From Torymus aiolomorphi (taxonomy: Eukaryota > Arthropoda > Insecta > Hymenoptera > Torymidae): DNA of 64,000 bases. Below the pieces are notes generated by a model. The model saw nothing but the letters and a program-made list of their open reading frames with translations, was not told the origin of the DNA and did not search any database. The stretch covers positions 4,969,001 to 5,033,000 of the forward strand of contig CM070877.1 of NCBI GenBank assembly GCA_036365515.1. The letters are read 5' to 3'. How positions within the stretch are numbered: position 1 is the first letter of the stretch; each line of letters opens with the position of its first letter. Shown in pieces: positions 1-12,186 of the stretch. The position numbers and the translations under genes were made by a program.

Positions 1-25
1 TATTAGTTATTGTAGTTGAACATTT

Positions 26-473
26 CGACGCTCCCTACGAAAACTAGCACCTTTTTTGGCCTCCTCACGAAGACTAGCACATTTCAGAAAACTGCAACGA
101 AAACTAGCATAACTCACGACTTTGCCGCGAATACTAGTACAATTCGCGAGGTTGCCGCGAAAAATAGCATCATTCACGAGTTTGCGCCGAATAATAGTAC
201 AATTCGTAAGATTGCGACGAAAAGTAGCACGATTCGCGAATTTGCGACGAAAAGTAACACGATTTGCAACCTTGCCGCGAAAACTATAGCACTTCGCGTC
301 AACGTGTTAATTTACATAAGAGGCAGTGGAATGTGTTAGTCTTCGCCGCAATCAAGCGGATCGGGCTAGTCTTCAACGTAAATCAATGGGGCGTGCTAGT
401 CTTCGCGCCCAACGCTGAAATGGACTAGTCTTCGTGGAAATCTGAATCGTAATAGTTTTCGTAGGGAGCGTCG
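26..473. mobile_element. Foldback (MITE-like) element with 21-bp perfect terminal inverted repeats
   Basis: The two ends are perfect 21-bp inverted repeats: 26-46 starts CGACGCTCCCTACGAAAACT and 453-473 is its reverse complement. The element is flanked on both sides by ATTT, which looks like a 4-bp target-site duplication. The left two thirds are degenerate direct repeats of roughly 30-37 bp around the motif GCGACGAAAACTAGCACAAT. The right third carries the same motif inverted (ACTAGTCTTCG). No transposase is encoded, and the 107-residue frame here is only the translated repeat. Related motif arrays occur at about 14.9-16.1 kb. The non-autonomous classification is inference from structure. 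Confidence 0.75.
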
Positions 474-2584
474 ATTTATACTAATCACCAGTAAAAGAAT
501 TTTTTAATGATCATTGAGAAAATTTTTCATTTAGTCAAAAACAGTCCATTTGACTCAAGAGGGTATTCTTCTTGAATAAGATAGGTATTAGAATTATTAA
601 TTCTATACTTGACTCTAGATAAAAATCTTTTTAAATCGAAATCTGTTTGTGTAAAGAGTAAATTTCTCCCTCCCCGAAGCACTATAGTAAAATTTTCTCT
701 TAAAAAGTTTTAATAAAAAAATGTTTTACTTATTGCCATTTATTGTTATGATGAATTTTTACACTTATAACAAAAAAATTGGAAAAAAAGTTATTCGGAG
801 ATAGATCCAGAGGTTCAGTTATGGGTAATCAAACCATAGACTTTATTTATAGTATTTTAACATGATAACTAGCTGAAAATAAGAGCTTCTAACTTCCTGA
901 GCATGGATTTTATTAAAACTTGATGATGTCATTTTTAAGCTACAAAATTACACTCTGAAATTGTATCCACATCCACAATCCAGACGTGAGAAACTTCCCT
1001 CGAGAGTTTCTGACCGAAACTTGCTAAAATAGGAATATATCAACAAAAATAACTTTTACATATCTCTATAATTTGTCATTGTTAAAATTTATTTTTTTTA
1101 AATAAGATTCAACCTGCAGGTTAAATGTAAATTAAAATGTAGATATATAATGTAAATACAAACAGTAAATTGCATTGTAGTTAATATCGTAATTAATTAC
1201 TTGTATTGCATACTCATATTCTCTGCTGCAAAAGGACTCTGTCATAAATACTCATAATATGATCTATTCTCCAAAGGAATATTTTTTTTATTATCTTATA
1301 TTAATTACGAATATTAAGAAGAAAATCCTGCGCGAAGAAAAATAATTACTTTTCAGATAGTAGGAATGGAGTCTTCATAAAAAGAAAAATTGTTTTTGAA
1401 TCTACAGAGATTTAGACTGAAAAAGTAATTTCTTTTGTCAAAGTATAATTTGGCTTTAAATAGAAAATTATTTTATTTAAATAATAATAATACATGTTTG
1501 TAAGAAACTATTGCATCTTGTAGAAAAAATGTTCATTATATCAAATAAAGACAATAAGAAAATTAGTATAACTTATTTTTCTTGTCTCTCTATAAAGCAG
1601 TTGACAGATAAAAAATTAAGGTTCAAGTACGAATTGGCAGTACTATTTTTTTAATAGAAAACTTGTGGAGCTTCGCTGCTCACTCATGTTTATAAAATAT
1701 ATTGTCTTTTGACAAATACTAATATTTAGGGAATATCTTTGCAAAACATATAGATATAGATAAGGCTATTAGTCTTCCCCTTGATAATTTAATCAATACG
1801 TATTCTCAAATCTCAATAACTTTTTATCCCTAAAATTCCTTTAAAAATTTAGAAAATTAATAATCTTGTATTTCGGCTAATTTTTACAGCATATCGACCT
1901 ACCAGGACTCGAGTTCAAGATTTTGACACACAAAAAAGCTAAACAAATTGTACAACGATCGTGAGTGTGTTCCTGTTCCTATATAGATAAATATATCGAT
2001 AGGAAAAGCATATTAACAACAATTTTTTCATTTATGAACGCAGCTGATTCGTTACCATTATTTATAATAGATTTTTTTATTTTTTTTATTGCAAGGCAAA
2101 CATTTTGTGCGTTGATTCATTTGTCTGCTTAAACTTTGGAGTTCCCAAAAAAGTTAAGAGTTCCTGAGATTTACTCGTACCTATATTAATGTGAATTACA
2201 TATAATACAAAGTAATATTAACTATGCACATCTCTTTTTAGATGGTAAACGATTAGTAACTGTAACAATTTTTACTTGATGTTTAATTTTGTGACTATTA
2301 TTTTAAAAATCTCTTGAATGCTAAGAATTAATATTTTGAAAATTTATAACTCGTTGAATATTGGTTTCTCGTAGATGTTGAATGAAACATTTTAGTCTTA
2401 AAATTGCCGGAATTTTCAAGAAAAAATTATTCTGATCGCAAAAGATTGTTTTTATTTGTTTAAATAGCGTTTTTGTTCAAACAAATGCATTTAAATCAAA
2501 GTTCTTGCAATTTTGTTAAATTGTAACCTCGAAATTTAGATTCCACGAATCAAAATCTATAAAAAGCGATGGTTACTTTATGCA
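474..2584. other. AT-rich intergenic or intronic DNA, no feature recognised
   Basis: No coding exon, RNA gene or obvious long inverted repeat was recognised. The stretch is strongly AT-rich with many stops in all frames. Confidence 0.6.
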
Positions 2585-2619
2585 ATTGCGTCAGCAGGTG
2601 TACAGGGGGAGACAGAAGC

Positions 2620-2825
2620 GAAAAATTTTCCGGCGCCTGGGCCAGCTAGAATCGCTAAAAAGTGAAAAACAACTCGAGCGGCGCAGAGACACGCAGTCCA
2701 CGCGCGCGCTCACATGTCAACATTGCCGCCGAGGCGCGCCGCCGCTGCCGTAGCCGCGCGGCCGCGGGCCCCACCTCCCTTCCCCTCCGGCCGCTTGCTG
2801 TTTGTTACTTCTGCGTGCTTTTCTC
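2620..2825. promoter_or_regulatory. CpG-rich patch, possible promoter or enhancer
   Basis: About 200 bp of GC- and CpG-rich sequence with several GCGCGC and CCGCCG runs sits abruptly in AT-rich surroundings. The short frames through it look like low-complexity Arg/Ala reading, not protein. It could be a promoter or first untranslated exon of a plus-strand gene such as the RNF7 locus at 22.5 kb, but nothing links the two directly. Role is inference. Confidence 0.25.
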
Positions 2826-3114
2826 AGGCTTAATTTTATCAAATGCAAAAAAGTGATAGGTGATCCTTATGTAAAATTTCACGCTCTACAACTTTTGTTT
2901 GGGACTTTTTTCGATATCTCTTATCGTTCACGAGTTATAAGCGAAAAACCGTTTTCGGGGGTGGTTTTTCGCCAAATTAGGGGTGACGCCGGCGTTTTTG
3001 GAAGCTGCATTTTTGACCATCGTTTTTAGACGATGTGTTTTACCAAATATCCAAAATACAGCCATTCACCAGAGAAAGTCGATTTCAGACCTTCGTTTAC
3101 TGGCCTATAAATCC

Positions 3115-3350
3115 TTCGTCTCGAATGGCAAATTTGATTATTCGTTGAATATTTAGCAGGTATATGAAACTTTCGTTGAAAAAAAAAAATTAAAAAAAAA
3201 ATTTCGTTAAATCTCAGATTCAACAGTAAGAATATCAAACTACTTTAAAGATGTTATAGCTATATAATCACTGGCAAAACTTTGCTTTTAACAATATAAC
3301 TACGGTAAATAATTACACAGACTTACAAATTTGGAAAAAAGGTTTGGAAT
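3115..3350 (+). repeat. Dispersed repeat B, copy 1
   Basis: About 235 bp matches 4848-5096 in the same orientation. Shared landmarks in order are CTCGAATG, GATTATTCGTTGAATATTT, GCAGGTATATGAAACTTT, GTTAAATCTCAGATTCAACA, AGCTATATA-TCACTGGCAA and TTACAAATTTGGAAAAA. The copies differ by point changes and small indels in the A-rich centre. No coding potential was seen. Confidence 0.7.
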
Positions 3351-4847
3351 TTTTCACATACTTAGTACATGAATGTAGCCGTAAAATTCGCGTATTCATA
3401 GGATCTTTAAGTACCAATTGTACTCTTTAAAATCTGATTTTAAACGTCGCGACACCATTATCGGGGGTGAGGAGTACAGAGTGAGGAATTGACAAATTCC
3501 AGCATAAGAAAGCTCAGGCAATTTACTGAAAAGCTGTATTATACTGAAATTCGACTGTTCTTCACATTGAAACCTTTACAATCCGATTTTCAAGGGTAAA
3601 ATTGGTACTTCAAGGTTCATGCCTTATGAATGCGCAATAACGACCCTGTTTTTGGAAATGTTGATAAAAATATAAAAAAAAGATAATTTTTTACGTCACA
3701 TAGACGTAATATACAAGCTTTATGGAAATTAAAATATTATAAGCTTTAGAAATCAGGATTCGAAGCGAAAATGACTGCGAAAGTATCATTACATTATTTT
3801 TATCAAAAAAGTATTAAACAATGCTTACTTATGGTTTTTTTTTGTACAATGACAAAAAATAACAAAACTTCATCAATTTTTCTTCTATTCATTTGCATTT
3901 TCACACAGACGATAAAATAATAATTATACTAAATAATTATTTATCGTGGTTTACATCACTAAAAACCTATCTTTTGGCAGGAACTGTATAGCCACAACAT
4001 TCTTAATCAACCTACTCAACTAAATGAAAATTATGAATTTACCAGTTTACCCAAAAATATCGCTCCAAAACCGATATCCACCCACATATCGATCTTCCAG
4101 AACATTCCCACATTCGACCACAAAAGTCACATTAACTCATCCCCCGACAATCAACATTATTCATCGCGGCGATAATAAACAATACTGCTGTTCTTAACGA
4201 AACCTACGACAATGGATCTACTCAGCATCTTTCTTCCAGAACAATCTTCAGCTTTTTTCTATCCAAACTCGCAATGCGAGTGCAGTTCTAGCGGGTACAC
4301 CAGCATACGGTTTATTTCGAGTGGCGTTTCCCGCTATTTTCGTAACATCGGCGCGTCTGTGACACGCAGCGATGTATGCGTGACTCACGGGGACGCGAGA
4401 GTCTGAATAATATTCGCGCCGGACGTAGGTACGTGAATTAATTTAAAGATAAATTGCATTAGTTGGGAGGGAGAAAATTCTACAAAGTTTTACCAGGGTC
4501 TGTTGGAGTAAAACATAAAGATATTGTGCTAAACACAAAATATTGTTTGCTTTCTCCTAGAAGAAGCTTTGGGACACTAAAAAAACGGAGCAGGATCCAT
4601 TTTTTTCGATTTTTCTTACGCAATTGGGCTCAATATCCTATTTTGCCAAAGTCGATCTTCTTTTGTTTTATTATAGCGATTTTTCGATTTTCCAAATTTT
4701 ATTTTTCAACTGTTTGTTTACAATTTAAAGCTAATATTGTTTATATATTATGAATTCATTATGCGTAGATGCAATTCTCTACAATATTGTTCCCGGCTTA
4801 TAGTTACAAAAGAGGCTGTAAAGTATGATAATTCTCCTAAATCTTTT
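3351..4847. other. AT-rich spacer between the two repeat-B copies
   Basis: No gene was recognised. A mildly less AT-rich stretch at about 4140-4430 carries a 64-residue open frame without domain features, not considered coding. Confidence 0.5.
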
Positions 4848-5096
4848 GTCTCGAATGACATATTTGATTATTCGTTGAATATTTTGCAGGTATATGAAAC
4901 TTTTGTTGGAAAATGTGAATTTCCTAAATTTGAACGTAATTTAAAAAAAAAATTCGTTAAATCTCAGATTCAACAGTAAAAATATCAAGCTACTTTAACA
5001 ATGCTATAGCTATATAGTCACTGGCAAAACTTTGCTTTTCACGAAATAACTATTATGATAAATAATTACACATATACTTACAAATTTGGAAAAAGA
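4848..5096 (+). repeat. Dispersed repeat B, copy 2
   Basis: This is the direct-orientation partner of 3115-3350. The same ordered landmarks run from CTCGAATG through TCACTGGCAAAACTTTGCTT to TTACAAATTTGGAAAAA. It contains extra bases around GGAAAATGTGAATTTCC relative to copy 1. Two copies 1.7 kb apart suggest either a dispersed family or a local duplication. Confidence 0.7.
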
Positions 5097-6391
5097 CAAA
5101 AACTAGCAAAATCCAAGCGAGCGTTCTATTTTGTTTTTGAGGTTATGAATATATAATTTTTCATTATGATTTCATTTTAATTAGTTTAAATGATAGGATA
5201 ATCACATAATTTGATTCAATTATTTAGTTTTAAATAGTTAAGAATACAAATTCAATTTTAAAAACTCAAATGTAGCGGAAGTAGCCAATTTTCGCGCCTA
5301 TTCCTTACAGACCAATCAAAATCAATCTTTAAATGCTTCACAATATCCGGCCATAGTTTTTTAAGAATAGAGAAAATCATGCCGCTAGCTATAGTCAGTC
5401 CTAAGTTAGTCCTAAAAAGATATTGACATGAATATTTTTTTGGTTGTAAAGAATAAAGAATACTATAATTTGCTTAATTTTTAAATCTTTTTCATGATTA
5501 TTGTTAAAGAAAAAAAAATTTATTAAAAAAGCGGTTTTCTTGACCGCGCTATAAATCGAGTAAAATAGGCTTAATCGCTTTGAAATTGTTTTTAGGAGGG
5601 TAGATTTGATATCTTTCGGCTGAGTTCTCTTTGGGCAAAAGGATTGGTCCATAAATTTCAGAGATATTTTAGGTTAAATATTTGTTAACCTTTTTTCAAA
5701 TTGTTATTTCTCGAGAACGGCTTTATATATCAGCTTCACATTTATGGACAATTTTGTGCAAAATTTTCCATAGTTAGAAAAAATACACGATTCAGTTGAG
5801 AGAGTGCTTTGAAGTCACAACGACTTTCAGTAATTGTCCTCCTCTGTACATAAACTTTTAAAGAAACTTTGAAGTAATTTTTAAATAAATTAATTAGTTG
5901 TTAAAAATGAGTACAGAGTTTAAGGACTCCCTGGAGTTCCGAATCGTCAAAATAAATCACCTTTCGCACTAACATTTATGATACAATAAATTTTGAATTA
6001 TATATTCCTTTAAACCTCTTTGCTAAAATCCTTATGTATTCACGATTATTACCTATATTTGTAGCCGCTTAAAATGCGTTTGTAAATCACGCGAAATTAC
6101 GTAATATCCCACTTCGCATTAATCTTGCGTTTTAATGTTTCTGCCGCAGAGAAGTGTAAATAATAATGTCTCACCGTGTGTTTCCCAAGAAATGCTTTCT
6201 CGGTTGGGAATCCAAATTGGTGTTATAGTAACGGCTAATCTGATAGTTATCATTGTAGAAAAGAATAAATATCTGTTAAAATATTACTTCTCATTTCGAA
6301 TCGAGGTAATGTCAGAGCTAGAATGTATTAGAATATTATTTCTCTTGTATTTTGAATTACCAAATTTATATCCATTGATATTGCGTATATA
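5097..6391. other. Spacer with a short shared repeat (repeat C)
   Basis: No gene was seen. Around 5640-5715 the string CCATAAATTTCAGAGATATT followed by AGGTTAA closely matches a segment near 12595-12640 (CCATAAATTTCAGAAATATT then AAGGTTAA). This indicates another dispersed repeat. Confidence 0.45.
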
Positions 6392-6823
6392 TACACTGAG
6401 AGAAAAGTTAAGTATCGTTAACTGGAGACTTAAGCCAAAACGGCCTGAGTAACTCGGGTAATAGGCATAAAGCTAGCATTACTGGAGTCTCCGGTAGTTT
6501 CTGCCTGTGAATCAACAATAAAGATTTTTTTCCACGTTCACCAATTCTTAATAATTGATTTTGTTTTGCTAAATTATAATAGAAAACGTATTACAATTAT
6601 AATTAACTTATGTAAATCGTATATTAACTATGCAAAGTTTATTTATTTGCGTGCAAATGATGTTTGCATCTCCTAACCTAAAAAAACATGAGACTGTGAT
6701 GTTTACGTTTACGGAGGACTCAGGCAAAAGCGGCCTAAGAGTCCGGCATTGGCGATTGACTACATGCACTAACCTTGATGGATGAAAATAAAGTAATATT
6801 TATTCAAGTTTTCTCTCCGTGTA
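6392..6823. mobile_element. MITE-like element with CACTGAGAGAAAA terminal inverted repeats
   Basis: The left end TACACTGAGAGAAAAGTTAA is the imperfect inverted repeat of the right end TTCAAGTTTTCTCTCCGTGTA. The outermost TA on each side could be a TA target duplication, as for Tc1/mariner-type elements. The interior has two related blocks: GGAGACTTAAGCC-AAAACGGCC near 6425 and GGAGGACTCAGGC-AAAAGCGGCC near 6713. There is no transposase frame. The termini resemble those at 24704-25316 and 38539-39488. Confidence 0.65.
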
Positions 6824-8057
6824 ATGCGATCGAAATCATTGAAAAATAATTAGATCAGAATAACGAAAAATATCGTGAATCCAGAACGACTCAAACATCA
6901 TCTTGAAGACAAATATACGAGGTACATCATATCGGCAGATTGTTCTTCTAAGTTTAAATAAATCTTTTAACTGTTGTAAAAAAAAATTGCAAGAGATGAG
7001 AAGTTTTGGGTGAATGTTTCACGTGAACTTGTTGAGACTAGAGATAATTACACAACAATTATTACCGTTGTAATCTAAAAATTGCATCACGGTATACACG
7101 CTACCGAGCATAGCTACATCGTGATACTCTCTCAAAAAATCACGGCATTAAATTTTTCACCTTTTTCAAAGCAATCTCAGATCACAGATACGACTTTTTT
7201 CACCGTCTAATTATGACAAGTAATGCGAGATAACCCAATAAATCAATCATCTCGTTGCGACTTTCCGCGAAACCCCACTGTTTTCCATTATCACACGCTT
7301 CTCTTTTTTTTGCTAGATTGCAAGCACGTGTCTCTTTCTCTCCTATCATATCATCATCAGCAGCAACGGCCTAACCACGTGAACTCCGGTGATCCCGGTC
7401 GCCACGCTTGTCACCTCGCGATCACATTCCCTGAAATTTAATTGAAAAACCGTCTGTGACGTCAAGCTGTTGTAAACATGAAAATCCAGAGTTTCAAAAA
7501 AACGTTCACTTATCGTATCTGTAGGTCATGGGCAAACATATATATATATGTGTGTGTGTGTACAGTATACCTGGTAGTGATTAGCAGCGAAGTCAACGGT
7601 CGAAAAACATATCGGGCTCGCGCTAGTTTACGGAAGAGTAGAACACAATAAGTCACAGTGGACTGCTTTAGTTGCAATTACGCAAAAACGGGTGATAACG
7701 GGAAATAGTTTGATGTATGGGCTGTGATATTTCCTGACCAGTTTTAGATTTTACCCGTATTGCTAGTAGCGCTGTTGTGCTTGTGACGCAAAAAAAATCA
7801 TTAATTTTTAATGCAATAATAATCTTCTTTATCAATTTTATGTAAAAAGTACTGAATAATATATACGTATATACGTTTATATAGATATATATGTATAAGG
7901 CAAATCTTATTTGCTGATGATAAATAAGAGCGGGGTATAATATTTATTAACTGTGTTATGCACGACTCGAAATGCCCAATCACCTACTTAACTTCTATGC
8001 ATAAAATAAGGCCCCATCATGCTCTCGTTAAAACATACGAGGTATAACACAGGAAGA
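6824..8057. other. Intergenic DNA, no gene recognised
   Basis: Small open frames here lack domain or splice support. Short TA and TG dinucleotide runs occur near 7540-7565 and 7860-7895. Confidence 0.5.
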
Positions 8058-8128
8058 AGAGCTATTTCAGATTGGGGTGAGATGTTTTCAGCAATCGTCT
8101 GTGTTTCGTGCTGAACTGAAATAGCTCA
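8058..8128. repeat. Short hairpin
   Basis: AGAGCTATTTCAG at the left end pairs with CTGAAATAGCTC at the right end, separated by about 45 bases. This is a small palindrome with no sign of being an RNA gene. Confidence 0.45.
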
Positions 8129-10376
8129 TTTTTATGTGTGTACTATTTTAAATCGGCGTATAAGAATCTTATATAGTATTATTTGTCTATAATAGACCTC
8201 AATCATAATTTTATTACCAATCAAATTCGCCTATCGCAAGGTAAGATTCCGCAATAAAATTCAAGCACCAACAACGGATTCGATTGTGGCTTAAGAAGCT
8301 TCTCGACGACGAAGGACATAAGCGTACAGAGGCAATATTACAATGAAGCATCATCGTCAATGAGTTTGTCGAGTAGAAAAGAAAGACAAAGCCGAAGAAA
8401 GAGAGCGAGAAAGAAAAAGAAACAAAAAAGAAAAAACACCGCCGTATCGAATGAGTGCCGTTACACTTGTCTCGCGCCTTGGAGTATCATTTGTCGCAGG
8501 CGTATAAACCTCGACGACGATGATCTAGAAAAGTCTCACTGGTTAATGCATCACTCGATGATGAGTATTTTTTGTCTTTCTGTTTTTCTTTCGCGCAACT
8601 ATTCTGAATTGGAGGAAACCTTCGGCTGGTGGAAATCCGGACTTTACGAGCGTTAGTCGAGATTACTAGTTACGCTTACATCTTTAACAATTACGCGAGT
8701 TCCAAGTAAAGGATTCCATAATATTACGTAATTAGAGAAAAAATTGAATTCCAGTCGGAAAAATTCTAAAGCTGCTATTCATTATTGTGTGTTAGGATTA
8801 GTGTCATCAACATTGTGACGTTGTCGTTTGTAAATTTATAAACTTTTTATTTTTTTATTTCCGTACTTATGCGGAAAGCCAGTTAAATTATAATTTAGAT
8901 GTCATAATATACTGCAATCAAAGCGATGCCGAACGAAACTCTCTTCCTCTTCCAAACGTGCCAAATGCATTAGTCATAGAAAGTTCGAAGTCCAATCGTA
9001 TTGATTTTCGCGGAGGACTAGATGACTAGCTGTACATATATGTGTTATTTATGAAGCAAGTGTTATGAAAATATTGTTTGTACTTCACGAAGATTCTGCC
9101 CAAACGAATGTTATCGAGCGATTTATCAAAAAATTTATTAATTTCATAAGAAATTAATGTATTCGTATTATAAGTTAAAATCTTACGCTTTTGTCGCGAA
9201 TCTCCCAATTTCTAAATTTATATATATTCATTTTAACAAAATTATAACTAACAAAGCCGATAGCTTAAGCTATCAATTGATTTTGACTCATTAAATGGAA
9301 AAAATGTTCTTAGGTAGGCTTAGCAGCCAGTAAATTTACCAAAAATTATAATAATTAATAATAATAATTAATATAAGTCCGTTCGATCGTTAAACGAATT
9401 CTGTATGTATATTCAATGCGTAACTTCGACTACGCAATTAACAAACACGATCGTAATTCTTACCATAACTACAACTACCCTTCAACACATCATCCTCCGC
9501 TTATCCCTCATCGAAAGCTCGAGAAGTATCTCGTCATGGAAATCTCTGCTTAACCCACGATGACGACGACGACGATATCTGACCGGCGCGTCGACGTTTA
9601 CCGGGCAATTGACGCGCTGTCGATGGGGGGCGGCCCCAGCGAAGAGAATCAAACCTCGCGGACGGACTCGCGAAAGAGAGAAGAGACGGTTGAAGACGGG
9701 TCGTCGCGTTCTTTGAGTATAGTTTATAAGCGATGCATTGAAGATGCTTCACGGCTGTGGAACTTTTTCGCGCTGCGCGTTGATATAACGGGTGTTAAGT
9801 TGCGAATCAATTGTTTTAGAGAAAATTTTGTTTTTTTCTTTTTCTTTTTTTTTTTTTAATTTGTAACTTTATGAATCCAGGGGGAAAATGGTTTTCAATA
9901 GTTTCGTAGTCCATCTTTGCAAGAGGATATTGTTATAAGGAATGTTATGAGATAATTCCTTAATGTGAGTTATATACTCACACATATATGTAAGTATAAC
10001 TCTATCTATCGGCAATAAGAATGAATTGCAAGGAAATAATCACGGTAATGAGGATAAATAAATAATGAATTTTTACCGAAATGGACATTTATTTCCTCCA
10101 TTAGGCGCCGATATGCAGTTATCGTTAAAGATAAAGATTCACTGATAAATTTAATATAATTGCCCGATAGTATCTACATTTTTTATTTACGTACATATCC
10201 TAAAAATATTATTACGTAGTTTCTGGAAATTTTCATGGAATATCGTATTCTATATAAAAACTCAATAACAAAAATTATAACCTCATTGCATGTTTTAAAA
10301 ACTGTATAAATTTTTCAACTTTATATATTGATTAAGACGTCTTACCTGTTCATTACTTATATTAAAGAAATGATGT
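8129..10376. other. Intergenic DNA with a CpG-richer patch at about 9540-9780
   Basis: No exon with convincing splice sites or domains was found. The patch near 9540-9780 has open frames on both strands (about 99 and 72 residues), a sign of CpG-rich composition rather than coding. It may be regulatory. A pyrimidine run with T-rich tract follows at about 9828-9857. Confidence 0.45.
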
Positions 10377-10521
10377 CCTGCATAGAAAGGTGAATGGAAA
10401 ATCGAGTATTTCGAGCATCTAGTGAGCGGTGGGAGGAAAAGTATAGTAGCGGAAGGAAAAATCTTAGTCTTCCGTTATGACAACTCGATATGTCCGATCT
10501 CCCATCCACCTTTCATGCAAG
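10377..10521. repeat. Imperfect palindrome
   Basis: CCTGCATAGAAAGGTGAATGG at the left is the imperfect inverted repeat of CCATCCACCTTTCATGCAAG at the right, continuing inward through CGAGTATTTCGA versus ACTCGATATGTC. It lies immediately before a second palindrome at 10571-10705, so the two may be parts of one composite element. Confidence 0.5.
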
Positions 10522-10570
10522 AAAAGTTCTATTCCTCATGCACTCATTAAAAAAAATACTATGTGTAAGA

Positions 10571-10705
10571 AGGGAGAAAAGTTGAATTTTTCTAACAAGG
10601 ATGATGAATTTGAGCACTCGTGTATCACTCGGGGACCGACGGCACCCGAGTTAGCCTCTCGTGCTCAATCATCATCCTTGCTAGAAAAATTCAACTTTTC
10701 TCCCT
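10571..10705. mobile_element. Near-perfect foldback element
   Basis: About 45-bp arms pair: AGGGAGAAAAGTTGAATTTT at the left with its complement ending TTCAACTTTTCTCCCT at the right, extending inward through AAGGATGATGA-TTTGAGCAC. The loop contains CACTCGGG-CCCGAGT, a nested smaller palindrome. Outside the arms imperfect symmetry continues (TACTATGTG versus ACAATGTACTA). No coding content. Confidence 0.65.
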
Positions 10706-11146
10706 AGTTGCACAATGTACTATTTTAGCACACCCTTGCGTAAAGTATTGACACGCGCATGTACGTTTCTCTACTTTCTTCCCGACTAGCATCGCGTAGA
10801 AGTGAGGTTATGTGACGTTTTCGACTCTGAAATCAAGGATTAAACACAAATAACTTTCCGCCGGGTATGCGAAAAAGTTATATATTGCACTCGGGAGCAA
10901 TGAGGGCTATTGACGCTTGCGAGTCCTTCACGGAAGTCGGTAGCCTATTTTACTCCCGAGATGCATAACATACTACTTTGTATCAGATCAAAACACGTTA
11001 ATTAATAAAACAAAAATATAATTTAATATAATTATAATTTTGCATTTATTACTTTTTGCAATCTTCTTTAGAAATATCTATATGATTTTCTTCGTTGTCA
11101 CATTGTACATCGCCTATATATTGTTAGCAATAGCAAAGAGATTGGA

Positions 11147-11149
<3 letters not shown>

Positions 11150-11208
<59 letters not shown>
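11150..11208. repeat. (GA)n microsatellite
   Basis: An uninterrupted GA dinucleotide run of nearly 60 bases is followed at about 11240-11265 by a shorter CT run, so the two can pair as a hairpin. In insects GA tracts can bind GAGA factor; no promoter is otherwise apparent here. Confidence 0.9.
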
Positions 11209-11210
<2 letters not shown>

Positions 11211-11707
11211 AGTGGAATACTACTTGAAGAACACTCCCATCTCTCTCTCTCTCTCACTCTCTTTCTCATGCTTCACATCGGTCGATCGCCGCGACGTCAA
11301 ATCGATCGAATTATTGCCCGTGGTCGTGCATCGTTTGATTTACTGACGTAATTTACAAGTTTTTGATTGGCTCTGAGCAAACCGACGCGCATCGCTGTGC
11401 TGCCGTCAGCTTCATCGGATTTGTTAATCAAGCTTTATCGAGTTTAGAGAAACTCGTGCTGATATGCTTGATTTCATTGAAGGTAGTGTTTTAATGCTGA
11501 CAATATAATGTTGTAGTCAATTGGTAACTCGGTTTAACTGATATAGGTATAGAAGGGATATAAAATGTTTTTAAGGACATGCATCCGATTAAGAAATCAA
11601 GAGATACATTTTTATGAAAATTAAATTAATAGTCATATAGGGTAAAGGCTCTCAATATTGCCCACCCAAGTGGCCGACAGTTTGGCAGCTAGCGCAGTCG
11701 CCACCTC

Positions 11708-11764
11708 GGCCGATCATCAAAGTTAAGCAGAAAAAGGCGCGGTTAGTACTTGGATGGGTGACCG
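11708..11764 (+). other. 5S rRNA-derived sequence (pseudogene or 5S-SINE head)
   Basis: The order of blocks matches the 3' two thirds of animal 5S rRNA: GGCCGATCATC, then AAGTTAAGCA (box A region), GGTTAGTACT, and TTGGATGGGTGACCG (box C region). The part between the boxes is altered (GAAAAAGGCGC). The 5' third of 5S is not recognisable, and after ACCG the sequence enters a T6 run (11766-11771), which would act as a Pol III terminator. It therefore cannot be a functional 5S gene. It may be a decayed 5S copy or the head of a 5S-derived SINE, whose body would extend downstream through TGCGACTACC. Confidence 0.65.
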
Positions 11765-11771
11765 ATTTTTT

Positions 11772-12186
11772 CTGCGACTACCTCGTGTGATCAGTTAGGT
11801 GTTGAAAATTGCCTTCTCGTTACAAACTGAGTGGGGAAGGTGTGGATAAATAATACAGTTCCGGTGTCTCTAAGCCTACGGAATTTGTGACCTACACATC
11901 CAAACTGAAAATTATTCCAATACACCGACCATCCCAGGGCGGGTTTTCCTAATTAGGATTTATCCCAGTCGCGTTTTTTCAGCCAGTAACGAAAGTGGTA
12001 CTTTCGGTCAGTCTGATAAAAGATATGTTAAAGTTTCCAAGGGATTACGTAAATATAAAAAAATATAACCTAAAAAGGAAATGTGTGTGTATGGAGGGGG
12101 GGGGGGGGGGTGGATTTTGGTGTGTATATTTTTATTTGTTTTCAGTATCAAAAGTAATATTGTCACCCGCGTAAAAAAAATTTTGT
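11772..12186. other. Sequence downstream of the 5S-like block, with a poly-G run
   Basis: No gene was seen. A run of about 15 G occurs at 12096-12110. The segment could be the body of a 5S-headed SINE, but I see no clear tail or target duplication. Confidence 0.35.

Noticed and set aside
1..480. Possible CRISPR-like array because of regularly spaced repeats
   Set aside because: Repeat units are degenerate, adjoin without constant spacers and invert midway inside a TIR element. The surrounding genome is eukaryotic.
3115..5096. LTR retrotransposon
   Set aside because: No gag, protease, integrase or reverse transcriptase remnants and no primer binding site were recognised between the direct repeats.
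9534..9859. Opposed 72- and 99-residue frames
   Set aside because: Frames open on both strands of a CpG-rich patch; one runs into a T tract translated as poly-Phe.
11708..11764. Functional 5S rRNA gene
   Set aside because: The 5' third is unrecognisable, the middle is altered and a T6 terminator follows directly.
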